A stretch of 19,882 nucleotides of DNA, from assembly GCA_035288045.1 (NCBI GenBank), contig DATEBA010000014.1, positions 1 through 19,882 of the forward strand, read 5' to 3'. Shown here in pieces: positions 13,331 through 19,882 of the stretch. Source of the DNA: DATEBA01 sp035288045. GTDB taxonomy: Bacteria; Actinomycetota; UBA4738; HRBIN12. The notes under the pieces were generated by a model. It saw nothing but the letters and a program-made list of their open reading frames with translations, searched no databases and had not been told where the DNA came from. The position numbers and the translations under genes are program-made. Positions within the stretch are counted from its first letter, which is position 1. Each line of letters begins with the position of its first letter.

Positions 13331-14869
13331 ATGTCGGAACCGCGCCCGATCCTCGTCGTCGACTTCGGAGCGCAGTACGCGCAGCTGATCGCCCGCCGTG
13401 TCCGCGAGTGCCACGTCTACTCCGAGATCGTCGCGCACGATGCCCCGCTCGACGAGCTGAAGGGGAGGCGACCGGCCGGGCTGATCCTCTCCGGGGGACC
13501 CGCATCGGTCTACGAGGAAGGAGCGCCTGTGGTCGACCCGGCGGTGTTCGACCTCGGCGTGCCGGTGCTCGGCATCTGCTACGGCCACCAGCTGATGGCG
13601 CAGGCGCTCGGTGGCGAGGTAGAGGCGACGGGGCAGCGCGAGTACGGCGGGACGAAGTTGGCAGTCGAGCGGCCCGGCGTGCTGCTCCAGGATCTCGGGG
13701 CCGAGGAGCAGGTCTGGATGAGCCACGGCGACAGCGTGGTGCGTGCGCCGGAAGGGTTCGCGGTGTCCGCGCGCACGGCTCAGATACCGATAGCAGCGAT
13801 GGAGGACCGTGAGCGAGGGCTGTACGGTGTGCAGTTCCACCCGGAGGTCGCTCATACGCCCAAGGGCATGGCCGTGATGAAGCGGTTCCTCTACGACGGC
13901 TGCGGCCTGCTCCCCGACTGGACGCCCGCGGGGGTGATCGAGCGGAGCGTCGCTCAGGTCCGCTCCCAGGTCGGTGACGCCGAGGTCCTGTGCGCTCTCT
14001 CGGGCGGCGTCGACTCCGCGGTCGCCGCGTTGCTGGTGCACAAGTCGGTCGGAGACCGCCTGACCTGCGTCTTCGTCGACACGGGCTTCCTGCGGGAGGG
14101 CGAGGCCGAAGAGGTGGAGGAGACCTTCGTCCGGCATTTCGGGATCCCCCTCGTACACGTGAAGGCGGCCGACCGTTTCCTCGCGCGACTGGCGGCAGTT
14201 ACAGACCCCGAGGAGAAGCGGAAGCGGATAGGCGAGGAGTTCATCCGGGTGTTCGAGGAGGTCGCCCGCGAGCACACGGGCGCGCGGTTCCTCGTGCAGG
14301 GCACGCTCTATCCAGACGTGATCGAATCCGGCTCGCGAACCGCGGACACGATCAAGACCCACCACAACGTCGGCGGCCTGCCAGAGGATATGGACCTCGA
14401 GCTCGTCGAGCCGCTCCGCGACCTGTTCAAGGACGAGGTTCGCAGGGTGGGAGAGGAGCTCGGGCTACCGGAGGAGATCGTCTGGCGCCAGCCGTTCCCC
14501 GGGCCGGGCCTGGCGGTGCGTATCGTGGGCGAGGTGACCGCCGAGCGCCTGGTGGTGCTCCGAGCCGCCGACCACGTGTTGCAGCAGGAGATCCGCCGGG
14601 CCGGGCTGCAGCGCCAACTCTGGCAGGCGTTCGCGGTGCTGCTCGCCGACGTGCGAAGCGTCGGCGTGATGGGCGACGGGCGGACCTACCAGCACCCGCT
14701 TGTGATCCGGGCGGTGACCAGCGAAGACGCGATGACGGCCGACTGGGCACGGCTTCCCCACGAGCTGATCGATCGGATATCGAGCCGGATCATCCGCGAG
14801 GTGCCGGGCGTGAACCGCGTCGCCTACGACGTCTCCTCGAAGCCTCCTGCCACGATCGAGTGGGAGTAG
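13331..14869 (+). CDS. guaA: GMP synthase (glutamine-hydrolysing)
   Basis: GuaA converts XMP to GMP using ATP and ammonia from glutamine, the last step of GMP synthesis. The 512 residues contain a complete class I amidotransferase domain with the triad Cys83 (GICYGHQLMA), His170 and Glu172 (GVQFHPEV). The ATP-pyrophosphatase domain has its P-loop SGGVDSA at 224-230, and the C-terminal dimerisation/XMP-binding domain ends with the usual PPATIEWE. The opening ILVVDFGAQYAQLIARRVRE is the standard N terminus, which fixes the ATG at 13331. With guaB3 it completes the IMP-to-GMP branch. The stop lies 2 bp from the stop of the convergent sortase, and no terminator is visible between them. Confidence 0.98.
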   Translation: MSEPRPILVVDFGAQYAQLIARRVRECHVYSEIVAHDAPLDELKGRRPAGLILSGGPASVYEEGAPVVDPAVFDLGVPVLGICYGHQLMAQALGGEVEATGQREYGGTKLAVERPGVLLQDLGAEEQVWMSHGDSVVRAPEGFAVSARTAQIPIAAMEDRERGLYGVQFHPEVAHTPKGMAVMKRFLYDGCGLLPDWTPAGVIERSVAQVRSQVGDAEVLCALSGGVDSAVAALLVHKSVGDRLTCVFVDTGFLREGEAEEVEETFVRHFGIPLVHVKAADRFLARLAAVTDPEEKRKRIGEEFIRVFEEVAREHTGARFLVQGTLYPDVIESGSRTADTIKTHHNVGGLPEDMDLELVEPLRDLFKDEVRRVGEELGLPEEIVWRQPFPGPGLAVRIVGEVTAERLVVLRAADHVLQQEIRRAGLQRQLWQAFAVLLADVRSVGVMGDGRTYQHPLVIRAVTSEDAMTADWARLPHELIDRISSRIIREVPGVNRVAYDVSSKPPATIEWE

Positions 14870-14871
14870 GG

Positions 14872-15570
14872 CTACCCGGCCGCGGCCTTGACCCGGTCGG
14901 CGAAGACGACCAGGCGCTGCTCGGCGGAGAAGCGCGGGTTGCAGGTCGTGAGGACGAGCGTCGGTTTCCTGGTCTGCTCGAGCACCACCCCCGAGCCACT
15001 CGAGGGGATCACCTCGGTCTTGGTCACCTCGTAGGTGAAGATCCCGTACTCGGTCTTGAGGACGATCTTGTCGCCGGCTCGGACCTTGTCGAGGTCCCAG
15101 AAAGGCGCGCCGTAGGTCGTCCTGTGGCCGGCGATCCCGACCCGGCCGCGGTTCTCCCACGGGTACGCGGTGTCGACGTAGGGGAAGGACCCCTCCGAGT
15201 AGTGGCCCGGTCCCTTCTTGAGCTCGTCGGTCCCCGTGCCCTCGACGACGATCATGTCGAGGTCCATCCGCGGGATCACGAGCTCTGCTATCGCGCGGCC
15301 CGGGAGCCGCACCTTGTCCGCGCTCGGGTCGCGCGGCGAGAGAGACCCGATGCTGCGCTCGAAGCCCGCCCGGAGGTCCTCCTGAGCGGCCTTCGTCTCG
15401 AGGCCCGTGCCCCAGAGCAGCCATGCAAGGTACCCGGCGACGCCGACGGCGCCGACGAGGCAGAGCACGCCGAAGATCCGCAGGCCGGCGCGCCAGCGCT
15501 CTCGTCGCGGACGCCGGTGTTTCCCGGCGGATGGAGCCACCGTTTCGGTCTTGCGGAGGTCGGTCGCCAT
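14872..15570 (-). CDS. Class E sortase
   Basis: Class E sortases are actinobacterial transpeptidases that cleave an LAxTG-like sorting signal and attach the surface protein to the wall. The 232-residue product has a basic cytoplasmic N terminus, one membrane segment (about residues 30-53), then an extracytoplasmic sortase domain. The catalytic trio is His149 (GIAGHRTTYGAPF), Cys210 (LVLTTCNPR) and Arg219 (SAEQRLVVF). The ATG at 15570 gives a standard N-in anchor. There is no Shine-Dalgarno sequence, but a promoter is visible at 15586-15614. No sorting substrate with an intact C-terminal signal is encoded in the window. The secreted propeller protein at the right end is cut off before its C terminus. 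Confidence 0.92.
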   Translation of the reverse strand: MATDLRKTETVAPSAGKHRRPRRERWRAGLRIFGVLCLVGAVGVAGYLAWLLWGTGLETKAAQEDLRAGFERSIGSLSPRDPSADKVRLPGRAIAELVIPRMDLDMIVVEGTGTDELKKGPGHYSEGSFPYVDTAYPWENRGRVGIAGHRTTYGAPFWDLDKVRAGDKIVLKTEYGIFTYEVTKTEVIPSSGSGVVLEQTRKPTLVLTTCNPRFSAEQRLVVFADRVKAAAG

Positions 15571-15585
15571 GGCAGGTCTCGATCG

Positions 15586-15614
15586 AGGGTATCCCGCGAC
15601 CCCAGTTTCCTCAA
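15586..15614 (-). promoter_or_regulatory. Candidate promoter of the sortase gene
   Basis: On the minus strand TTGAGG (15609-15614) and TACCCT (15586-15591) are 17 bp apart. The transcript start would be near 15579, only about 8 nt before the ATG at 15570, so the leader is very short and lacks a Shine-Dalgarno sequence. Confidence 0.55.
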
Positions 15615-15657
15615 CGGCCGGAGGACCTCGTCCGTTCGGCGGGTCGCCCCCGGCACC

Positions 15658-15663
15658 TAGAAT
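15658..15663 (+). promoter_or_regulatory. Candidate -10 box of a leaderless pcrA transcript
   Basis: TAGAAT lies 7 nt before the GTG at 15671, with no Shine-Dalgarno sequence. The spacing matches that before the dehydrogenase gene at 7550 and suggests the RNA begins at the start codon. Confidence 0.5.
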
Positions 15664-15670
15664 CCCTCAC

Positions 15671-17851
15671 GTGAGCGTCGCGTCCCCCCTGCTCGAGGGC
15701 CTGAACCCGGTCCAGGCGGAAGCCGTGCTCCATACCGAGGGCCCCGTGCTCATCGTGGCAGGAGCGGGGTCGGGCAAGACCCGCGCTCTCACGCACCGGA
15801 TCGCCTACCTGATCCGGGAGCGAGAGGTCCGTCCCGGCGAGATCCTCGCGATCACCTTCACGAACAAGGCGTCGCGCGAGATGGCCGACCGGGTGGAGGG
15901 GCTCCTCGGACAGGCGATCGCTAGCCACATGTGGATCCTCACCTTCCACTCGGCGTGTGCCCGTATCCTCCGTCGCGAGCACGACCACGTCGGCCTGCCA
16001 TCCTCCTTCACGATCTACGACGACGCCGACACCGAGCGGCTGATCGGACGGGTCCTGAAAGAACTCGACCTCGACGCCAAGCGCTATCCGCCCAAGGCCA
16101 TGGCGGCGATGATCGGTCGCGCGAAGGACCACGTGATCGGACCGAAGGAGTTCGCCGAGCAGGCCTCGAACCTCTACGAGGAGGTCGTGTCCAGCGTGTA
16201 CTCGGCGTACGAGCGGCGCAAGTACGCGGCCGGCGCGCTCGACTTTGACGACCTGATCACCGAGACCGTCCGCCTCTTCCGCCAGCATCCTGAGGTGCTC
16301 GAGCACTACCAGGAGCGCTTCCGATACGTTCTGATAGACGAGTACCAGGACACGAACCGGGCGCAGTACGAGCTCGTGAACCTGCTTGCCGCGAAGTACG
16401 GGAACCTCTGCGTGGTCGGCGACGCGGACCAGGGCGTGTACTCGTGGCGCGGCGCAACGATCCAGAACCTGCTCGACTTCGAGCGCGACTACCCGGACGC
16501 GTCGGTCTTCCTCATGGAGCAGAACTACCGCTCGACCCAGCACATCCTCGCGATCGCGAATGCGCTGATCGAGCACAACGTCCATCGCAAGCCCAAGAGC
16601 CTGTGGTCGGATGTGGCGGGAGGCGAGCTCGCGGTCCGCTTCCGCGCGGAGAACGAGCACGAGGAGGCCGCGTTCGTTGCCGCAGAGGTGGAGCGGCTGG
16701 TCGGCGACGAGGGCCACTCGTACCGGGACGTGGCGGTCTTCTACAGGACGAACGCGCAGAGCCGGGTCCTGGAGGACGTGTTCATGCGCGCCGGGATCCC
16801 CTACAGGGTGGTCGGGGGCGTTCGCTTCTACCAGCGCAAGGAGGTGAAAGACGTCGTCGCGTATCTCAGGCTGCTGGTCAACCCCCAGGACGTGATCTCG
16901 GCGAGACGCGTGATCAACACGCCAAAGCGCGGTATCGGCGAGGCGACCGTGGCGGCGATCGAGGGCTTCGCGGTCGTCGCGGACGTGCCCTTCCTCGAGG
17001 CTGCGCGACGGGCGGAGGAGATCGCGGCGCTAGGGGCGCGGGCCCGGGGGGCCGTGTTCGGCTTCGTGCAGGTGATGGGCCGGCTCGCCGACGCGCTGGC
17101 GGAGGGCGCCGGGCCCGCGCGCATGGTGGACGAGGCGGCGACCCAGTCGGGCTACCTCGCGGAGCTCGAGTCCGAGCGGACGATCGAGGCGGAGGGACGG
17201 ATCGAGAACATCCGCGAGCTGGTGGGCGTGGCGGGGGAGTTCGCCGAGCGCTTCCCGGAGGGGGACCTCGCGGAGTTCCTGGAGAGCGTCTCCCTCGTGG
17301 GGGAGCAGGACGAGTACGACGAGACGGCCTCGACGGTCACGCTCATGACGCTGCACAACGCCAAGGGTCTGGAGTTCCCCGTCGTGTTCATCGTCGGGCT
17401 CGAGGACGGCGTGTTCCCTCACTACCGCTCGATGACCGACCAGCACGAGCTGGAAGAGGAGCGGCGGCTCGCCTACGTCGGCATAACCCGCGCGCAGCAG
17501 CGGCTGTACCTGTGTCACGCGTGGAGCCGCACCCTGTGGGGGCAGACGCAGTACAACCCGGCGTCGCGGTTCCTCTCGGAGATCCCCGACGACCTGGTGA
17601 GCATGCTGGAGGAGGAGCCGCCGGCGAGGCTGGCGTCCGCGGGTGACGGCCGGCCGTCGGTGATCGGCCTTCCCAAGCGTGAGCCACTAGCCGTGGGTCC
17701 CGGCGACACCGTCGTCCACGACAAGTGGGGCGAGGGGGTCGTACTCGCCGTGACCGGCTCGGACACCAGCGCGGAGGCGACGATCGCCTTCGCGGAGGCG
17801 GGAGAGAAGCGGCTGCTCCTGGCCTACGCGCCGCTCCGCCGGGCCGGCTGA
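15671..17851 (+). CDS. pcrA: ATP-dependent 3'-5' DNA helicase PcrA/UvrD
   Basis: This superfamily 1A helicase acts in nucleotide excision repair, replication-fork maintenance and transcription-coupled repair. The 726 residues are typical. Motifs in order are the Q motif (LNPVQAEAV, 11-19), Walker A AGAGSGKT (30-37), motif Ia ITFTNKASREM (61-71), Walker B IDEYQDTN (222-229), motif III GDADQGVYSWRGA, motif IV EQNYRST, motif V TLMTLHNAKGLEFPVV and motif VI YVGITRAQQRLY. The C terminus (about residues 680-726, beginning GDTVVHDKWGEGVV) is the small Tudor-like domain that contacts RNA polymerase in PcrA. The GTG at 15671 puts the Q motif at the usual distance. An upstream extension in frame would run through the sortase promoter and is rejected. 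The next gene follows after 2 bp. Confidence 0.96.
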   Translation: MSVASPLLEGLNPVQAEAVLHTEGPVLIVAGAGSGKTRALTHRIAYLIREREVRPGEILAITFTNKASREMADRVEGLLGQAIASHMWILTFHSACARILRREHDHVGLPSSFTIYDDADTERLIGRVLKELDLDAKRYPPKAMAAMIGRAKDHVIGPKEFAEQASNLYEEVVSSVYSAYERRKYAAGALDFDDLITETVRLFRQHPEVLEHYQERFRYVLIDEYQDTNRAQYELVNLLAAKYGNLCVVGDADQGVYSWRGATIQNLLDFERDYPDASVFLMEQNYRSTQHILAIANALIEHNVHRKPKSLWSDVAGGELAVRFRAENEHEEAAFVAAEVERLVGDEGHSYRDVAVFYRTNAQSRVLEDVFMRAGIPYRVVGGVRFYQRKEVKDVVAYLRLLVNPQDVISARRVINTPKRGIGEATVAAIEGFAVVADVPFLEAARRAEEIAALGARARGAVFGFVQVMGRLADALAEGAGPARMVDEAATQSGYLAELESERTIEAEGRIENIRELVGVAGEFAERFPEGDLAEFLESVSLVGEQDEYDETASTVTLMTLHNAKGLEFPVVFIVGLEDGVFPHYRSMTDQHELEEERRLAYVGITRAQQRLYLCHAWSRTLWGQTQYNPASRFLSEIPDDLVSMLEEEPPARLASAGDGRPSVIGLPKREPLAVGPGDTVVHDKWGEGVVLAVTGSDTSAEATIAFAEAGEKRLLLAYAPLRRAG

Positions 17852-17853
17852 GC

Positions 17854-18522
17854 GTGGCGCTCCCGCCCGCGCTCGCGACCGCGGACTGCGAGCGGCTCGG
17901 CGAGGGGTTGCTCGCGCAGCCGGTCAACGGGCTCTCGAGTCTCGCATTCCTGGTGGCCGCGATCTGGATCCTCGCGCGGCGTCGGCGAGGTGCTCCGGAC
18001 CTGGTGATGTTCGCCGCCGCCGTGGGAAGCAACTCTGTGGGGGGAGTCCTCCTCCACGGCCTGCAGACCCCTTTCGCCCGCTGGATCCACGATGTCGCGA
18101 TCGTCTCAGTGCTCGCATTCGTTGCTGTGACAGAGATCTCGCGGCTCCGTGGGCGGGCGTTTCCGTGGTCCCTCTATTGGGGCTCCCTCGGAGCGTTGGG
18201 GGCCGTGATCGTCGTTCCGGCAGCCGTGTATCCCGTGTACGCCCTCCTCGGGGTCGCGATCGGTGCCGCAGCGCTTGCTGTCTTTCGGCGGGAGTGGTCC
18301 GGCGGTCTCTCGCCGCTTGGCCCGTTCAAGCTGGCGGCCGTGGTCGCGCTAGTGCTTGCAGCCGGCGCATTCTTCGTCGGGAGAACCGGCGGGCCCTTGT
18401 GCCGGCCGGAGAGCGCTTTCCAGTGGCACGCAGTCTGGCACGTGCTCGCGGCGGCGACGATGGCACTCTACGCGCGCGGAGCCTTCGACCGGTTCGCCAG
18501 GATCGAACGTTTGTCGGATTGA
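17854..18522 (+). CDS. Ceramidase-like (CREST superfamily) membrane protein
   Basis: The 222-residue product has about six or seven hydrophobic helices. Its polar signatures resemble alkaline ceramidase/CREST membrane hydrolases. They are an N-terminal ADCERLGEGLLAQPVNGLSSLAF segment, His68 in SVGGVLLHG, Asp80 in WIHD, and the C-terminal pair His192-x3-His196 (WHAVWH), which together would supply zinc ligands and the catalytic aspartate. The serine normally four residues before the first histidine appears to be glycine (Gly64), with Ser59 and Ser61 nearby, so activity is uncertain. The GTG start lies 2 bp after the pcrA stop, so co-transcription is likely. The substrate is unknown; in bacteria without sphingolipids it may be another amide lipid. 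Confidence 0.7.
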   Translation: MALPPALATADCERLGEGLLAQPVNGLSSLAFLVAAIWILARRRRGAPDLVMFAAAVGSNSVGGVLLHGLQTPFARWIHDVAIVSVLAFVAVTEISRLRGRAFPWSLYWGSLGALGAVIVVPAAVYPVYALLGVAIGAAALAVFRREWSGGLSPLGPFKLAAVVALVLAAGAFFVGRTGGPLCRPESAFQWHAVWHVLAAATMALYARGAFDRFARIERLSD

Positions 18523-18548
18523 CTCAATGGGCACCAGGGGGATAGCGT
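18519..18548 (+). promoter_or_regulatory. Promoter of the secreted propeller gene
   Basis: TTGACT (18519-18524, overlapping the preceding stop codon) and TAGCGT (18543-18548) are 18 bp apart. The RNA would start near 18555, leaving about 25 nt before the likely translation start near 18580. GAGGGGG at 18565-18571 fits as its Shine-Dalgarno sequence. Confidence 0.6.
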
Positions 18549-18579
18549 CAGCGCGCGCTCTTCCCGAGGGGGTTTCAAC

Positions 18580-19882
18580 ACGCGCTATCGTATCGTCCTG
18601 GTCCTTTTGTCTGCTCTGGCTCTAGCGATCGTCAGCGTCGCCGTCGCCGGCACGCCCAAGACGCGGATGGTGAGCGTGACCGCCTTGGGTGACCCCGGGA
18701 ACGGGAATAGCTACGCGGCGTCGATCTCGGCGAATGGGCGCTTCATCGCGTTCTCGTCCGACGCGTCCGACCTCGTTCCGGACGATACGCTCGGGCAGAT
18801 GGACGTCTTCGTCAGAGACATGAGAACCGGCGTAGCGACCAGGGTGAGCGTGCGTTCGAACGGAGCGGAGGCCAACGGTGCAAGTGACTATCCGTCCATC
18901 TCGTCCACCGGTCGCTACGTGGCGTTCCAGTCAGGTGCCTCCAATCTAGTTACGGGCGATACGAACGGCGAGACCGACGTGTTCGTGCACGACACCGTGA
19001 CGGGCAAGACAGAACGCGTCAGCGTCGATTCCGCGGAAGCCCAAGCTCTGGGGGGAATGAGCACTGGCAGCTCCCTCTCTGCCGACGGCTCGCGCGTAGC
19101 GTTCGAGTCCGAGGCAACCAACCTCGTCGCGAGTGACGGCAACGCACTCAGCGACGTCTTCGTGCGGGACATCACGGCGGGGACGACGGCAAGGGTGAGC
19201 GTCAGGTTCAACGGTGGTGAGGTGAACGGATATAGCCGTGATCCGTGGATCTCTCCCGACGGAGAGTGGGTGGTCTTCCGGTCGGTCGGCAGGTTCGGTG
19301 GTACGGACGTCGGAAGCGACAACGACGTGTTCATCCACAGACTGTCATCGGGAAAGACGGCGCGAGTGAGTGTACTTCCCGACGGCACGGAGCCGGACGC
19401 TTCCAGTGAGGCGCCCTCCGTCTCCGCGAACGGCGAGTTCGTCGCGTTCGTCTCCGAAGCATCGGATCTCGTCCCCGACGACGGGAGCGGGCAGAGGGAC
19501 GTGTTCGTCTGGACCCGGGCGACGGGGGAGTTCGAACGGATCAGCGTCGACACGTTGGGCGGAGACATCTCGGATGGAGCCACCGCGAGCGGCGAGCCTC
19601 CGACCATCTCTTGGGATGGAAGATACGTCGCGTTCGACTCTGGCGCGGACGACATAGTCGCCGGCGATGGGAACCTATCTCGTGACGCCTTCGTTCGGGA
19701 TCGCGAGCTGGATACGACGATCCGCGTGAGCCTCACTTCGTCCGGAGCCGAACGGGACGCGACGAACGAGCTGGCGGTGATCTCGGCCGACGGCCGCTTC
19801 GTGACGTTCGAGTCCGACGGGAAGTTCACCGCCGGCGACGTCGTGGATGGGTTCGTCGACGTGTTCCGGCGTGGGCCGCTCT
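18580..19882 (+). CDS. Secreted TolB/PD40-type beta-propeller protein, 3' end beyond the window
   Basis: The frame runs open to the window end. It begins with a signal-peptide-like stretch (RYRIVLVLLSALALA, then IVSVAVAG) and continues as six full and one partial repeat of about 57-62 residues. Each repeat has the core ISxDGRxVAFxSxAsxLVxxD followed by DVFVxDxxTGxTxRVSV, starting near 18724, 18898, 19075, 19249, 19420, 19606 and 19780. This is the PD40/TolB-like propeller pattern, probably one blade per repeat. No ATG, GTG or TTG lies where the signal peptide should begin. An ACG at 18580, 8 nt past GAGGGGG, fits best; TTG at 18607 or ATG at 18667 would cut or lose the signal. The start is therefore uncertain. 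Function and any wall anchor are unknown. Confidence 0.75.

Noticed and set aside
18915..19829. 304-codon minus-strand frame with internal repeats at the right end
   Set aside because: Its repeats mirror the plus-strand PD40 repeats, which carry the conserved propeller motifs and a signal peptide; the minus frame is serine/threonine-rich shadow.
18700..19882. Regular spacing of similar DNA every 171-186 bp, considered as a CRISPR array or tandem DNA repeat
   Set aside because: Units are protein-coding, diverge at third positions and have no short identical repeat with unique spacers.

Overview
This is a GC-rich, densely coded 19.9-kb window that most resembles a deep-branching, probably uncultured actinobacterium (Actinomycetota). 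Pointers are a GuaB3-type IMP dehydrogenase-like protein next to guaA, a class E sortase, a perfect CIRCE operator before groES-groEL, many GTG starts in GTGA stop/start overlaps, and several genes that lack a Shine-Dalgarno sequence but have a TANNNT -10 box 6-7 nt before the start codon. The species cannot be named from the sequence alone. No rRNA, tRNA, CRISPR array, insertion sequence or phage gene was seen.

Layout. Positions 1-5370 form one plus-strand block: the 3' part of alanine racemase (alr), a family 4 uracil-DNA glycosylase, the t6A-related set tsaE-tsaB-rimI-tsaD, and a GalE-like sugar epimerase. From tsaE to the epimerase every junction overlaps. Positions 5371-7524 hold a sigma70-like promoter, CIRCE, groES, groEL and a strong intrinsic terminator. 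A Leu/Val-type amino-acid dehydrogenase (7550-8599) converges on a small minus-strand membrane protein (8601-9008). That gene diverges from a two-gene operon (9144-11158) encoding an alkaline-phosphatase-superfamily phosphodiesterase and an APS kinase (cysC). A decayed agmatinase (11168-11681, minus) follows, then guaB3 and guaA for GMP synthesis, separated by about 300 bp that holds a possible fragment of a DUF11-like secreted protein. A class E sortase (minus) is convergent with guaA and divergent from pcrA/uvrD. pcrA is followed by a ceramidase-like membrane protein and by a secreted PD40 beta-propeller protein that runs off the window.

Most of the window is housekeeping: translation fidelity (t6A), protein folding, GMP synthesis, DNA repair and wall precursor synthesis. 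The less ordinary material lies in the untranslated regions and relics. These are (i) a guaB3 leader with a leaderless 20-codon upstream ORF overlapping a 14-bp hairpin; (ii) a phosphodiesterase-cysC leader with two identical 8-nt copies that compete for one complementary strand, one of them at the ribosome-binding site; (iii) an agmatinase pseudogene that has lost its metal-binding core; (iv) a secreted propeller gene whose best start codon is ACG; and (v) a recurrent leaderless-promoter signature. No clearly new multi-gene system was found. The strongest candidates for undescribed biology are the two leader RNAs.
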